Notes: generated by a model from the sequence alone, not told the origin. A DNA stretch of 64,000 nt from Sipunculus nudus (GCA_026874595.1 CM049310.1:29699558-29763557), one strand, 5' to 3'. Shown: positions 1-13,333, counted from the stretch's first letter. A program made the numbers and translations.

Positions 1-2690
1 TGAAGTATCTTTAGGTCAATCCTGATCATTCTAGAGGGGGTGCCCAACCGAACTCAGTTTCTGATTCTTTCAGCAGGCCCGAGTCCAAAATAACACGATT
101 TTATAGAAAATATCACACGTTTACAACAATAAACTGAATGTGGTAAAACCGCCAGACCCTTAAACTATTTTTTAATTTATGAATATACATATTACGAACA
201 CAATTTTGAATGATCTTAAACAGTTATTGCAAAAAATGTGATGAAAATCATGTTAAAGTATGAATGTAGCTCGCTTGAGGTCAAAAGGTCCAGGGCCTCC
301 GAGAGAAACTTTCGAGAAGGTACAAAAGGGTTTCCTGGCCCCATTCCCTATTCTCGTTATTATAACCATTCAGGTGTACAGATTCAATCAAATCTATGAA
401 TCTATTCACATATCTTTATAGGTCGCCAAGGAACACTTTTGTCATAAGTGGCAGCCTGGCATTCATGTTATAGTCAACATCCCATTTATTACCTAAAACC
501 TATGTTAGGATACACCGATTTTCCTCAACTGTAAAGCAACTGCCATTTTCTGCTTAGTAATATATGCTAACACTTTTAGCAACTGGCTTTCGGAATTATA
601 CATGGTCCTTCTTTTGTTCCGCTCAGGGAGAGAATTCCAGAAAAGTAGTGTAACTCACTAATTAACCTTCCTCACCTTTCAGATGTTCTTCATAGATCTT
701 GCTAAATGAATAAAGAACCACAGGGGCTCCGATGACAATGCACGCACATGGAAACGTACTGGATACATCAAAGGTTAAACTCATAGCCAAATAAATGCCA
801 TTATTACCAGTCCACCACGAAATTATGAGGTAAACAATGACCAAAGGAGCTAAAAACATTCTTAATCCGTGACTTTGATTGACAGTCTATAATCGTATCA
901 TCAAGAAATAACTATATTTTCCTATCATCTCAATCTGTATTGTTCATAAGTTCCGTTGCCTCTTCGTGTAAGCATGTAATATATCTCTGCCGTCTTAAGA
1001 TTTGTTTCCATATTAAACCTTTTAAAGGTCACGTCATCCTTTTATGGGAAGCTGTTTAAATGCCCTCATGTTCTGAAGTTAAATTATTGGAGAAGTTAAG
1101 GAATATTATACCATTTTGATATACATTAAAATAGCATAATTGTTAAGATGATAAAGATTAAAACCATATAAAATATATAGGGGAATATACTAGAATATAT
1201 ATAATTTTCTAGGTGAAATCATCTTTTTGAAATCTATATTTGAAGTATTTAAGAAGAGCCCCGGTGATTAAAGAGTTTGTTGAATTGTCCACACCTTTGA
1301 TCATAAATGATGATGTCACAAATATTTCTCGATCATGATATATGGTAAATGCAGTAATAAAAATGTGCCTTGAAGCATTATTTATTTACACTTATCCTAA
1401 ATATTTTCTTTCTGTGAAGGCTACAAGCAAATTCATGGACTTATATAATATGATATTGGGCGGTTCTTAAACTTTAGTGGGGTATTAAATATGTTTGGAA
1501 TACTAACATTTCCAATTAAATTAATAAATTGCAATAAAATTACAGATGGTAGCAATTTAGATGAAGTTTCAATAAGTCGGATCTTCTAGTGGCATTAAGT
1601 CATCTGTTGTTATATTTTTTTATGAGCTGAGAGTAGATTACGGTTTGTACGATCTATTCAAATAAATACTGACATTACTGATACTTTTACAGAACTACCT
1701 GATTAATTATTTCTGGTGAAATTATTTTACTGAATTCAACCACAATTAAGCCTGAAAAGACAAAATCAAAGATTTTGATATTTCTTAAGTTGTCGATGTT
1801 TTTAAAACCTAGACAATACCAAATGTCTGGGCACTGAAATAAATGTCCCACTGCGTTAACTAAAATAGTTTATTATTATTTAGTGAGGTAAGTAAAATGA
1901 ATATGCTTATGTGGTATTACGATGGTAAGACCATCATATTACTGTAAGTCTTAAGCATAATATTTACAAATAATCAGCTGAATTAAGGTAATTATCTTTA
2001 AATGCCTGACAAAAGCAACGAATTTTGTATGGAATTTCTTCAGGTAAAATATTATTGGTGCCCATTCGAACTCATGTTTGGCTTTAATTTGGTATATCAT
2101 TTGCAATATTTTATCTAGATAAAGCGGATCTCAAGTGATTTTCCTTCCCTAACCCTTTGTATTTTTTATGCTAAATTTCTTTGTTTCGATGAGCCAGGGC
2201 CAAACAGTTTTTATAGTGCGGCTAATGGAAAAATTGTGCAAATTGTGATAAAAGTACCAAATTTGGTACAGTTGTGGTATTGTACACTGGCTTTCCACGA
2301 TATATTCATGGTATTTCAGGGGTGGATCCTGCAACTACTTTGGGGGTACCGATGAATAAATATAATTGATAAATAATGTCTAATCTAAAAGTGTTCGATC
2401 AAGGCCTTTATTTTGCACTTCATGGAATACAGAAGAAACTTTACTTTCAAGTGAAGCTGATTCAGTTTAACAAGCGACCGGATTAATGGAGTAGGATGTA
2501 TTTATTTATCAACTATTATGCAGAGCTAACGCGATTTAGCACGCCTTTTAAATTTTGTTAACATGTATATATCGCAAACATGTTTCATGTTAATTATAAC
2601 AAACTGTAGGTTTACCATTAATTGAATAACTCACTTAATAAAGGGTATGGTGACAGCATGAATTATTACATGGATATAATTATAACTATT
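1..2690. other. AT-rich non-coding stretch, no gene seen
   Basis: Only short chance open frames occur here. None has a recognisable domain, plausible exon borders or a repeat relationship to the rest of the window. I see no RNA gene and no clear transposon end. Confidence 0.6.
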
Positions 2691-2774
2691 TATGTTTGTC
2701 AATCAGCTTACTAAAGAGCTAGTTATTTATTCAGTAAAATGTTTCGGAACTCTGCCTATCTACTTTTCCTGTTC

Positions 2775-3300
2775 ATATGAGGGCTCTAGACCTATTGAAT
2801 TACAGACCTGTCAGAATTCCAATATGGCCACCACAGCCGAATCGCTAATTTTCTTTCGCACCGGATATCTCAACAAGAACATGCTTGATTTTTATCATTT
2901 TCTCAGGGATCATTGGTGCCTATTCGGACACAACCCCTTTCCAAAAACAGACCTGTCAGAATTCCAATATGGCTCCCAGAGCACAATTGGCGATATTCTT
3001 TTAAGCACGATATCTCGACAAGAACAAGCTTGATCTGTCTCATTTACACAGAGATGATTGGTACCTATAAGGGCTCCATCTCTATCGAATTGCAGACCTG
3101 TCGGAATTCCAATATGGCCACCAGAACACTATCGTTGATTTTCTTTTGCAACAATATGCTTGATCTTTCTCAAATTCACAGGGATCATTGGTGCCTATGA
3201 GGGCTTCTGACCTATTGAAATACAGACTTGCTCAAAATCAAATATGGCCAACAGACTACAGTCCGTGATTTTCTATTGCACACGTTATTTCAGACATATC
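2775..3300 (+). repeat. Degenerate tandem repeat, about four copies of ~120-155 bp
   Basis: A unit containing 'gacctgtcagaattcc' followed by 'aatatggcc' recurs near 2806, 2951, 3106 and 3226. Each copy is followed by a diverged 'ctgattttcttt..' block, then a 'cttgatctttctca' block, then 'agggatcattggtgcctat'. Spacing is about 145, 155 and 120 bp, so the copies have accumulated indels. Two short open frames in the block (2692-3033 and 2913-3200) are translations of the repeat and not genes. Confidence 0.8.
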
Positions 3301-3429
3301 TTATTTAATATTATTTGAACCAGTAGGATTTTTTCCCTCATGCATATGGATAAAAACCTGTTTCTGTTTGTCATATTTTTCAACATAAACTTAATTTCCC
3401 CCCTGTTTAAACTAGTCCAGCACTAGCAG

Positions 3430-6110
3430 AAATGCTAATGCAGAAATAGCAACATGGAATGCACATGGAGTAGAAGTTAAAGAGTTGATAAATAATCACA
3501 GTATAGTATGTATCAATGAGACATGGGCAACCAAGGATGATGAATTTTCTTATGCATTCCATGTATACTATGGTTATGGAATAGTCAGGAAGAGTACAGG
3601 GAGAGGAGGGGTCTTAGTTTACGTGCAACAGAAATTAAAGGGTATGATGGTACCTTAATCAATGAAGATAAAGATTTGGCCATAGTTTGCAGCTATATTG
3701 CACCAGCAGGTTCATCATTCTATGTGGATGAAGATGAAATAAATGGTATCAACAGGCTGAAAAAAAATTTATTGGTATATACTTTAGCAGAATTTGATGA
3801 ATTTAATTTAATTCTCCTTGGTGATTTTAATGCTATTAGTGTAAATATAACAGATATACCAGATATACCAGGAGCAGTGAAGTTGATTATGTAATTGTCA
3901 GTGGTTGTCTACTTCATAAGGTAGATGGATCCTGTGTATTATCAGATGATCCGTCCGATCACTTTCCTTTAAGCTGTTCATTTAATATTATCAGACCAAG
4001 GAAAACGCTTTCGAAAGAACACTTATGCGAACTGACAAAATGGGTAAAATTTTATCAGACTGATGAAGATAAAACAAATATTTCAAAATCATTAGAACAA
4101 ATAGAATGTGTGTTACTTTTCAATACATTTAATGAAACCTTAGAAACATATCCGGACAAAGCAAGTGAGGCATTGGTTAGTATTTATCAAAATATATCCA
4201 ACAGAAATAAACAAAACTTCCGAGACAACATGAAACTAAAGCAACCAAAATGGTGGGACATAGAATGTAAATTTTGGAAAAATGAAAAATTATAGCTTGA
4301 ATAAGTGCAGATGTACAATATCAGATGGCGGCTTACTTAATTATTTACAAAAGAAACAGATGTTTAAAAAATTATGTGAAGAAAAGAAAGGCAATCATCC
4401 AAGCCTCAGAGGTGCAAAAGGTGATAGGTGCAAAAGACACTGATTCCATGTGGAAAAACATGAGATTTTTTAATAAAAAGAAAATTGTTACAACAGTAGA
4501 ACTGGTACGTTGGTACAAACATTTAAAGGAACTTTTGAATTCATCAACACATGAAATTAATCAAGAGTTTAAGAATCATACTCGGGAATATTTAAAAAAA
4601 TTATACATTGCTTGATGGACTCATAACACCTTGTGAAGTACAGAAAGCCATAAATGAAATGAAAAGAGGAAAGGCCATAGGGCCTGACGGGATAACGGTA
4701 TAGATATATTGAAAGATACATATAGTCACATATCGTCTCATATATTACAATTATATAATAGTGAATTACGAAATGGATTTTCCCAGCCTCTTGGAGCGAA
4801 GCATTTATTGTACCAATTCACAAAAAGGCTTCCACCATAGATGCTAAAAAATTATATAGAGGTATTTCACTACTTAATACCATAGACAAACTATTTACAA
4901 AAATATTGGCAAACAGAATTCAAAATTATTTTGATCAAGCTGGATTCTTATGTGAAGCACAAATTGGCTATAGTAAAGGTTTTTCAACAGTAGACCATAC
5001 ATTTTCTTTAATGGGGTGTGTGCAGAAATATTTAACAAAAAAGAAAAGGTTTTATTACACTTTTATTGATTTTTAAACTGCTTTTGATGGTGTACAACAT
5101 GATTTATTGTAGTACGTTTCAGTTAAAACTGGGATAAAAGGAGAACTCTTTTTTTCTGTCAATTATGGTTAAAGGTTAATTTAGGAAAGACAAAAATTAT
5201 GTTTTTTAGACACGTGGGTTCATTAAAAAGATTAGAGAAATGGCACTATCAAAAATACTCAAATTGAAACGGTAATTGACTATAGATACTTAGGGGTAAT
5301 ATTTACAAGTACATTGTCATGGTATAAAACAAAGAAAGCGCAAGCAATGCAGGCTAAAAAAGCAGTGAATCTCATAAAAAAAACTTTTTAAGAAATATAT
5401 ATTTTATCTATTTGATTGTTACTCCGGTATTATTATATGGTTCAGAACTGTGGGGCTATGAAAGATGTAAAATAATTGAATAGGTGCAATATAAATTTTG
5501 CAAATACACTCTAAAAGTTAGCTCTTCAGCTCCGAACGCAGCATCATTGAGAGAGTTTGGAAGGCATCCAATGTATGTCGGTCAGTTATTCAGATGTGTA
5601 AAATACTAGACAAAACTAGTACATTATAGTAATAATAGATTTCCAAAGCGTATTTATAACATGCTGTTTACTCTAGATATGAATGGAAAACAAACATGGG
5701 TTACTCATATAAGAAGCAAAATATGCAGCGCGATTTTGGGTGTGCGTGGATGAATCAAGAAGTAGGAGACATTAGAATATTTTTGGCTAAAATTAAGGAA
5801 AGAATTATTGATATGGTAGAACAAAACTGGTCTTGTGATGTAGAAGTAAATACTAAATTAAATTTTTATGGTACTTTTAAATCCATGCTATCAATTAATG
5901 GAGAAATATTTGCTGTGTGTGACTAATACCAAGCATAAACAAGCGCTAGCCAGATTGAGATGTTCATGTCATGATTTGATAATTGAAGAGGGAAGATATA
6001 CGCGAATGGATAGAGTTTGTTGGTTTTCAAGATTTGTTTGTAGAAATAAAACTTTAAAACGCTGTTTAGTTGAACATTTACGATAACATTTTAAAAGAAT
6101 GTACCCTGAT
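3430..6110 (+). mobile_element. Decayed non-LTR retrotransposon (LINE), endonuclease plus reverse transcriptase
   Basis: Broken frames on the plus strand keep the order of a LINE ORF2. An APE-type endonuclease comes first, with TWNAHG (about 3452), NETW (about 3513), LLGDFNA (about 3808) and a SDH motif (about 3955). A reverse transcriptase follows, with GKAIGPDG (about 4669), FIVPIHKK (about 4804) and F-x-TAFDGVQHDLL (about 5078). The later block resembling VNLGKTKIMFF (about 5172) normally lies downstream of the catalytic Y/FADD box. That box is absent, and the stretch between (about 5110-5170) is too short, so an internal deletion is likely. Many in-frame stops and frameshifts show the copy is dead. 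The clade is not resolved; both boundaries are approximate. Confidence 0.88.
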
Positions 6111-8970
6111 AATTAAATATGATCCGCCATTGGAAATTCAGGGGTTTATTTCAGTGCTCATATGGAAATGTCCATTAGCTCATTAATACAAACAACAGAT
6201 ATTTTGCACTAAGAACAATAAAACTGTACATGATTTTTTAGCATTTTTAAGATTTAAGATTTTTAAGAATTTTATGTCATATTTAACAATAAATTAACTT
6301 AAGTTAACTACATGTCGTTGAATGGCAAATAGTCATCTTTTAATTATGAATGTTTACATTAATGAGATTACAAAGGTAATTTTACATTTCTCATGATGAT
6401 GTTAATTAAATAGAACCAAATATTCCAAAATTTTACCCTATCTATAAGGAATGTAAGATGTAATGTAACTATGATGATCTTCCGTGTATTTTTCATATAA
6501 ATTTGAGTACCCCAAATTTAACATAGGATCCGCCCCCGTTACACTGCGAAGTTTTGATGGAACTAAAAAAAAAATGTTAATGTATTATCAAAACTTCATG
6601 TCCACAAAATGTGGTACTTTTATCACAATCTGAACAATTCTTCTGTATTTTGCCGTTAACCGCTGCACTATAGGCGCTAAAACGAAACTAGTGTCTACTT
6701 CACGTTGGCACCCCCTCTAAAATCATCCGCCTGGATGAACTCCATCCACCTACAACGTTTGATGCTTTTATCCGATTTGTATCCGATATGGCCCAAATAT
6801 GACGTTAAGCCACATATCTACAATGTTCTGTGTGAACGTCTTCAAAATGCCATGTTTTTTATTGAGGGGTATTTGTTTAAAAAAACTTTTACTGTGTATA
6901 TACAGATGATCAGGTGTTCATGATTATGTGCTGTTAAAGTTGGACCTACCAAGGTCTCCTAGACCTGACCTCCATCTGCTTTTTACTGGCAATGGTGCGA
7001 GAAATTTCTTTTATATGTCGATCACGATGTATTATAAACATCTGATATGAGAAGATCAGTTCAAATTTGAGAAATGGGGGACTATTGAGAAAAACTGAAA
7101 AAGGTCCTCAAGTCCGGAGAATGGGAGGGTGTAGACCCCAAAAAACTTAATTGATTTGCAGCCGCTGAAGCAGAGGATGTTGGGTGGGGGAGGGGGGTGG
7201 GGGGTGGGATAGACTCTCTGCAGCCTCCCTCTGGATCCGCTACCGTCACAGGTCAATATATATTTTTAAAATTGTGCCAAATGTCTACAGCTGACGCTAA
7301 TTTGTCAGTTAAATCTGATCAACGATATATACCTTGTATGTGTCACATATAGTTACTTTTATAAGAATAAGTTTCAGTATCATCAGGTACAGGACGGCAA
7401 CACAGGTTTTTGAATGCATCTGTTTGACGAAGACATAAGACGCTTCGTTCCTCGTCTCAGTACAATTGTGCTTGTCATGATGAAAGTGACAACAATATGT
7501 CAAATAGATACAAACATTTCCTGTTGCAGATTCATATGCCTAACAAATTCAATGGCGATCCATTTTTTATTTTTTGAGAGATTGGATTTTTTTGTATTAA
7601 ATTTGGCTGACAATGTACGAATTGTTATGAAATATTTCTGAAGGGTCACTTTAAAGTTTACATGCAGATATAGAATATATGTGTAAATGAAGTATATTAT
7701 TTTTATTTATGTCCGATGGTCATTTTTTGTTCAACAGCCTTAGAAAATCACAGGAATTGGATGATTAGGAAATCATTGTTTCATTGTGCTTTCGCAAAAG
7801 AGCTTGCAGAATATGTCAAACTGACCTATTTTGGGTTTCAGAAAAGAATGGAACAGGACCTGCCTGTGTATTAAGTAACACACTTCAAGGTCTTCGGCGG
7901 ACGGTCGGATGACGGACAAACGCCAACCGTTAAATTTAAAACTAAACGCATGAATAAATACATTTCATTTACAGTATCATTTCACCCTGGCTTACGTTTC
8001 TGTTAATTCAGAAGGGTTTTTAATACCATACCCATCACAGGCTTTTTCCAAAACTGATACAGGGTCTCTCAGATACCAAGTCCATAAAACCTTTAACATC
8101 TTTGTTGGCAGAAGGGTTTGTGACAAAACATTTAAAGGATTCCATTTTATTTACTTAGCAAATCATTTTCAAACCATTTAAGTTCCCATTATCGATAATA
8201 TACTTTCTAATGTACAGTATATGATCATGAGCCGGTGCTAAGTGATTGAATAATAATAATAGTCAGTACAGTATAAGCGGTATCCGGCATCACACTGGTC
8301 AAACGTCCTGACAAAATCCCCAGGACTGAGCCCAACCGCATATTCATACTAAACGGTCCTAGAAAGTAATACTGTGATCCGTAAGGAATTCACAATCAGT
8401 TGTTAGTATTAAAATTATATGGATAAATGTCTGTTATTTGCTTATATTACGTTTAAAGCATGTCTAAATTATTATCTATTTCATTATTGTGTTGGATATG
8501 CTGTGTATATTGCTTACAGAATTCATAACGTTACGCGTGCTGTGCTAATACCTTGTACTGTAAATGATTACACACCAGATCACATGCTTGGCAGGAATAA
8601 TCAGTCAAAACCTCTCTATTTTATATATTAACACTCCTTTAATACTGAAACTTAATAATTACAATGGATGAAAGCATTACCTGTGGCGCCCTTGTAAGTC
8701 CAAATACCAGTCTTTAGTAACTACACAGATCTCGGTCTGTTTTACATGAACAAAGCCGGAATTTGCTCCACACGCTGGACGGAAATAAACGGCGACACAG
8801 ACAAACGATACAGGCAAGATTCCGCTGGTTGAACAGGCGTCTTCAGGCATTTCCTGGTGACAACCACGATGGCCATTAGAATAATGGAGCGAGGCTTAAT
8901 TTACAAGCCAGCTATCTGTTACGTTGACCAATAACAAGCTGAGCATGTGACACAGCACGCACCTCACTGT
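6110..8970. other. Non-coding stretch with scattered transposon-end debris
   Basis: No gene is supported. GGATCCGC-containing transposon-end-like motifs lie at 6526 and 7233, the second beside a G-rich tract (7180-7206). A mollusc-style 'gacggtcggatgacggaca' patch lies near 7899. Short open frames in the stretch have no recognisable product. Confidence 0.5.
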
Positions 8971-8972
8971 AG

Positions 8973-9048
8973 CACTCTCTCTCTCTCTGTCTCTGTCTGT
9001 CTGTCTGTCTCTCTCTGTCTCTCTCTCTCTCTCCATATATATATATAG
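8973..9048. repeat. Microsatellite (TC)n/(CTGT)n/(TA)n
   Basis: A run of CT and CTGT repeats followed by a short TA run directly precedes the 80-bp satellite array. The short frame at 8912-9103 on the minus strand is a translation of this simple sequence. Confidence 0.9.
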
Positions 9049-9940
9049 GACCAGAGATATCAGCTGCAGATGATGCTGATAGCCAGTGATACCACAGCAT
9101 CATCTGTGAACAATAAAGCCATCAGCAGGACCAGAGATATCAGCTGCAGATGATGCTGACAGACAGTGATACCATCTCATCATCTGTGAACAATAACGCT
9201 ATCAGGAGGACCAGAGATATCAGCTGCAGATGATGCTGATAGCCAGTGATACCTTAGCATCATCTGTGAACAATAACGCCATCAGGAGGACCAGAGGTAT
9301 CAGTTGCAGATGATGCTGATAGCCAGTGATACCATAGCATCATCTGTGAACAATAACGCCATCAGGAGGACCAGAGATATCAACTGCAGATGATGCTGAT
9401 AGCCAGTGATACCACAGCATCATCTATGAACAATAACGCCATCAGAACGACCAGAGATATCAGCTGCAGATGATGCTGATAGCCAGTGATACCATAGCAT
9501 CATCAGTGAACAATAACGCCATCAGGAGGACCAGAGATATCAGCTGCAGATGATGCTGATAGCCAGTGATACCATCTCATCATCTATCAACAATAACGCC
9601 ATCAGGAGGACCAGAGATATCAGCTGCAGATGATGCTGATAGCCAGTGATACCATAGCATCATCAGTGAACAATAACGCCATCAGCAGGACCAGAGATAT
9701 CAGCTGCAGATGATGCTGATAGCCAGTGATACCATAGCATCATCTGTGAACAATAACGCTATCAGGAGGACCAGAGATATCAGCTGCAGATGATGCTGAT
9801 AGCCAGTGATACCACAGAATCATCTGTGAACAATAACGCAATCAGGAGGACCAGGGATACAAGCTGCAGATGATGCTGATAGCCAGTGATACCACAGCAT
9901 CATCTGTGAACAATATCGCCATCAGGAGGACAAGTGAAAC
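9049..9940. repeat. 80-bp satellite array, 11 copies, each with a hairpin
   Basis: The motif 'ccagagatatcagctgcaga' starts at 9051 and recurs every 80 bp (9131, 9211, 9291 and so on to about 9851), giving 11 near-identical units. Each unit has arms 'cagatgatgctg' and 'cagcatcatctg', perfect 12-bp reverse complements separated by about 16 nt in the best copies and with one mismatch in others. There is no protein-coding potential and no spacer diversity, so this is not a CRISPR array. Confidence 0.95.
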
Positions 9941-9984
9941 CAGTTCAAAGACTTGTCCTGTAATAAAGTTAATCAGTAATGTAG

Positions 9985-10470
9985 GTCTCGAGTCCAAATT
10001 TGTTAGGAGTCGGACTTGGACTCGAGGGTCCTGGACTCGGAATTGGACTCGAGGGTCCTGGACTCGGACTTGGACTCGAGTGTACTGGACTCGGACATGT
10101 ACTCGGAATCGGAGGTAAGGACTCGAGGATACAGGACTCGGCCTTGGACTCGAGGGTCCTGGACTCGGACTTTGACTCGAGGGTACTGGACTCGGACTTG
10201 GACTCGAGGGTCCTGGACTCGTACTTGGACTCGAGGGTCCTGGACTCGGACTTGGACTCGAGGGTACTGGACTCGGACATGGACTCGAGGATACTGGACT
10301 CGTACTTGGACTCGAGGGTCCTGGACTCGGACTTGGACTCGAGGGTCCTGGACTCGGACTTGGACTCGAGGGTCCTGGACTCGGACTTGAAGTCGAGGGT
10401 CCTGGACTCGGACTTGGACTCGAGGGTCCTGGACTCGGACTTGGACTCGGAGGTAAGGACTCGAGAAATT
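9985..10470. repeat. 27-bp minisatellite built from GGACTC hexamers
   Basis: The unit 'ggactcggacttggactc' plus 'gagggtcct' repeats every 27 bp with point variants. A weak, decayed continuation appears near 10645-10710. Because 27 is divisible by three, several frames stay open on both strands, encoding for example a 9-residue D-S-R-V-L-D-S-D-L repeat. I see no start context, signal peptide or splice structure that would favour a real gene. Confidence 0.93.
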
Positions 10471-10479
10471 AATTCGAGT

Positions 10480-11525
10480 GTATTAGAAAAAAAGAACTCT
10501 CAAAGACTTACGTACATATGCGAACTAGTAATAAAATATTACAAAGTAATAACACTGTATAAACCCAGCTTTGTATAGCATCAGGAGCTATACATGTAAT
10601 TAACTATTATTATGAAAGCATGTGTGAATTATATATGTGTATTACTCGGACTCGGACTTGGAATTTAGTTTTCATTGACTCAGACTCGAAGAAAATGGAC
10701 TTTGACTCGAACCTCAATATGAAAAATACATATTTATTAAAAAGATATTATAGTGGACATTGATGTTTCTGTATGAATTTGTCCTAAAAGTCATCATGTA
10801 TAATTAATTTTATAAAAATTGTACCATAATCACTTTTAATTCAATACTTAAAAGTCTCTATGATAAATATGCGTATAAAGTTTCAGCTAGGATAATACAC
10901 TTTGTAGAAAATGACAGTTCCGCATTTTGTTAGTTTCAAAAATACAAGTAAAAGCATAGACATATATAATTGACTCATCGGTCCCGTAGAACTGATGGCA
11001 ATCTACATGACCAATAAAAAAATACAAAGATTTAGGTCAATACATCAATCCACTATTGAGGGTCTTACACGATAACTGTAGGTAGGAAGTTTTCTGCAAC
11101 ATGAAATAAAATATCCTAGGCATAATTGCTCTAATCGGGGTCGGATTAGTAATGTACTGAACGGATGTTCGTCATTTTCTAGGATAAGCAAGCTTTACAG
11201 ACGATTCGTCCTTAACTGTATAAGGTAATTTTACCTCTTCATAAATTAGTCCATTAATGTCAGAATGATTTGGGCTACACGTTCTGCCAGTGAATCCTTT
11301 CAATGAGAAAGTGAGCTCCAAGGTAATTTGATACTCTCGGCTACTGCCTTGGCAGCAGCATCACTAGAAGTAGCGGATAATTACCTGCAAGAGATTTGGA
11401 GAATGATCTAAAATCATTATGAAATATCATCTGACGCAAAAGTATCATAGATATCAATATTACCATGAAATTCCGGCCCTTTGACATTAGAGAGTCTACG
11501 AACAGCGTACTGGCTCTCATAGTGC
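10480..11525. other. AT-rich non-coding stretch
   Basis: Nothing recognisable apart from the short decayed tail of the minisatellite near 10645-10710. Confidence 0.5.
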
Positions 11526-11528
11526 AGA

Positions 11529-11737
11529 AGCGGATCCGGGGGGGGGGGGGGGGGGTTCAGAGGGTCCTGACCACCCTTTTTTTCATGAGAAACAACATTT
11601 TTTAAGGGCTTCAAACAAAATTTTTCGGCTTGGACCCCTCCCCTTTTCAGACCTTGGGACCTTTTTTAAAGGGGTTTTCTTTAGTCCTCCTGGGTTGGAC
11701 CCCCCCCCTTTTTTCCTAAATCCTGGATCCGCCCCTG
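11529..11737. mobile_element. Short MITE-like element with GGATCC/poly-G ends (hAT-like candidate)
   Basis: The left end reads AAGCGGATCC followed by a long G run, and the right end reads GGATCCGCCCCTG after a C run, so the termini are inverted relative to each other. About 210 bp lie between. Flanking 8-mers TAGTGCAG and TTGTGCAG differ at one base and could be an 8-bp hAT target-site duplication. The family is an inference, since no transposase is present. Confidence 0.5.
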
Positions 11738-11759
11738 TTGTGCAGTTACATCCTTCGGC

Positions 11760-12060
11760 AAGGAATGCACTTGAAGGCTCTAAAAGGATACAAATATTTC
11801 CGTCATATGTAATAACTCCTCATGGCCTACAAGTACTCTGTCACTTGAAATAAACCAGACCAATCATTAGCCTTTTAGTATACTTTCTGACAACAACTAA
11901 CATTAGAGAGAAAAGTTTCGTTGTAACTCAGCATATTGGTTAAACCCTTCGCATGTTTGTTGAAATTCTAACCGCATGAACACAGGCATGGCTCTCACGG
12001 ATTATTTAATGCAGCCAACTTGTACCCGATACATGAAATGACTCGTTTCTGTTCACAGAC
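11760..12060. repeat. Interspersed repeat, copy 1
   Basis: This block shares an ordered series of matches with 33440-33725, including 'catggcctaca', 'gcatgtttgttgaa', 'acaggcatggct' and 'gcagccaactt'. The two copies are diverged and contain indels. There is no coding capacity, and the element type is unknown. Confidence 0.75.
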
Positions 12061-13285
12061 GGAGTTTCAGTTTGGGTTGTGAGTTCTTATGCATTATTTT
12101 GTGTACATCATCATTCGTAGCCTAATGTTAAGATTATGGGCTGTTTACAACGGTATTAATGCAACATGATGGAAGATCGCTGCGATGCATTCCTCGATAT
12201 TGCTTGTCTGACGACTTGTTACGGAACCTAATATCAACATAGCACGTAGTCGTGACGAGCACAAAATCGGTTATGGAGATAAAAAAAAAATCGGATTCTG
12301 TAAAACTAGGCAGCGTGAAATGTCAAGGGGAATGAATAAAGAAGTAATTGTTTTTTTGTTAACAAATAATTATAAGTTATTCTTAAAACAATCCTAACAT
12401 TACAATACACTAAAACGATACAATAACACAGTATAACAACAGTACAACAGTCAATCAATACAAGTATATAAATAAAGTATACAGTACCTGGATACCACCA
12501 CTGTCACAGCGACAAAAGTCCTTTAAGGCATATAATCCAGATGAACAGTTCACATAAATCTTTTCAGAGAATATCAGTCCAGTTCAATCACAAAATGAAT
12601 TTGGTATAATCCAAAAGTGAAGTTCTGATAGTGATCCCAAAGGCAAACTGAAGACTATATAAAATCCGTTATCAATTTAGAAGAAAAGCTGTAACTGCTG
12701 CAATTATAGGAAAATGTCCACTCTTCTGTGTCCGCTGGAATATTCTCTCACCTCTCTCATCTCGGTTCTAAAACACAGCCCCTATTTTCATCCGAAAACT
12801 CTAGAAAATTCCCTTTCACGAACAATCGAAAAGAACAATACATAATAGACAGTACACACGCTACAGGAAACATCTCGAACAGAGAACGCCGTGTCTCTAC
12901 ATATCTGGGTTCAAACGTGGGCCGGCTCCGCTCGGCCAGGCGATGCTGACAAGGCAACGAGCTATGCGTGCTACACGAACCAAATGTCAACAACACATGG
13001 AACATCCTTGTGATAATAAAACAGACACATCTATAACAGACTCAACTTAGGCTTGCCAGTTAATTTTAAGTGGTTACTGCTTACTGGTCCTATAATAACG
13101 GTAAAACTCCCTCCCTCGGTTTAGAAACATGTGGATGCTATCTTAACCAAGAGCTGTTTATTAATATCCTCAACTTATAAATAAGAAAGTTAGAAACTGT
13201 GGAATTTAATTGCTAGGGAAGAAAATATATCTTAAAATGGAAATTAATTACGAATAACTGTGCAAAGAAATAGATAATTGAGAGA
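12061..13285. other. Non-coding stretch, no gene supported
   Basis: Overlapping opposite-strand open frames at about 12728-13005 have no recognisable domain. The surrounding sequence is compositionally even and could be an old repeat, but I cannot assign it. Confidence 0.4.
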
Positions 13286-13293
13286 TGTTACTG

Positions 13294-13333
13294 CCCCCCC
13301 CCCCCCCCGCCCCCCTCTGGATCCGCCACTGAC
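13294..13333. repeat. Poly-C tract plus GGATCCGCCACTG transposon-end motif
   Basis: A C homopolymer run is followed by CTCTGGATCCGCCACTG. This has the same architecture as the ends near 7233 and 11725 and is probably one terminus of a dispersed MITE. Confidence 0.55.

Noticed and set aside
9049-9940. Regular direct repeats suggesting a CRISPR array
   Set aside because: The 80-bp units are continuous with no variable spacers, the host is an animal, and no cas genes are present.
12728-13005. Opposite-strand overlapping frames
   Set aside because: No recognisable domain, and both strands are open over the same stretch by chance.
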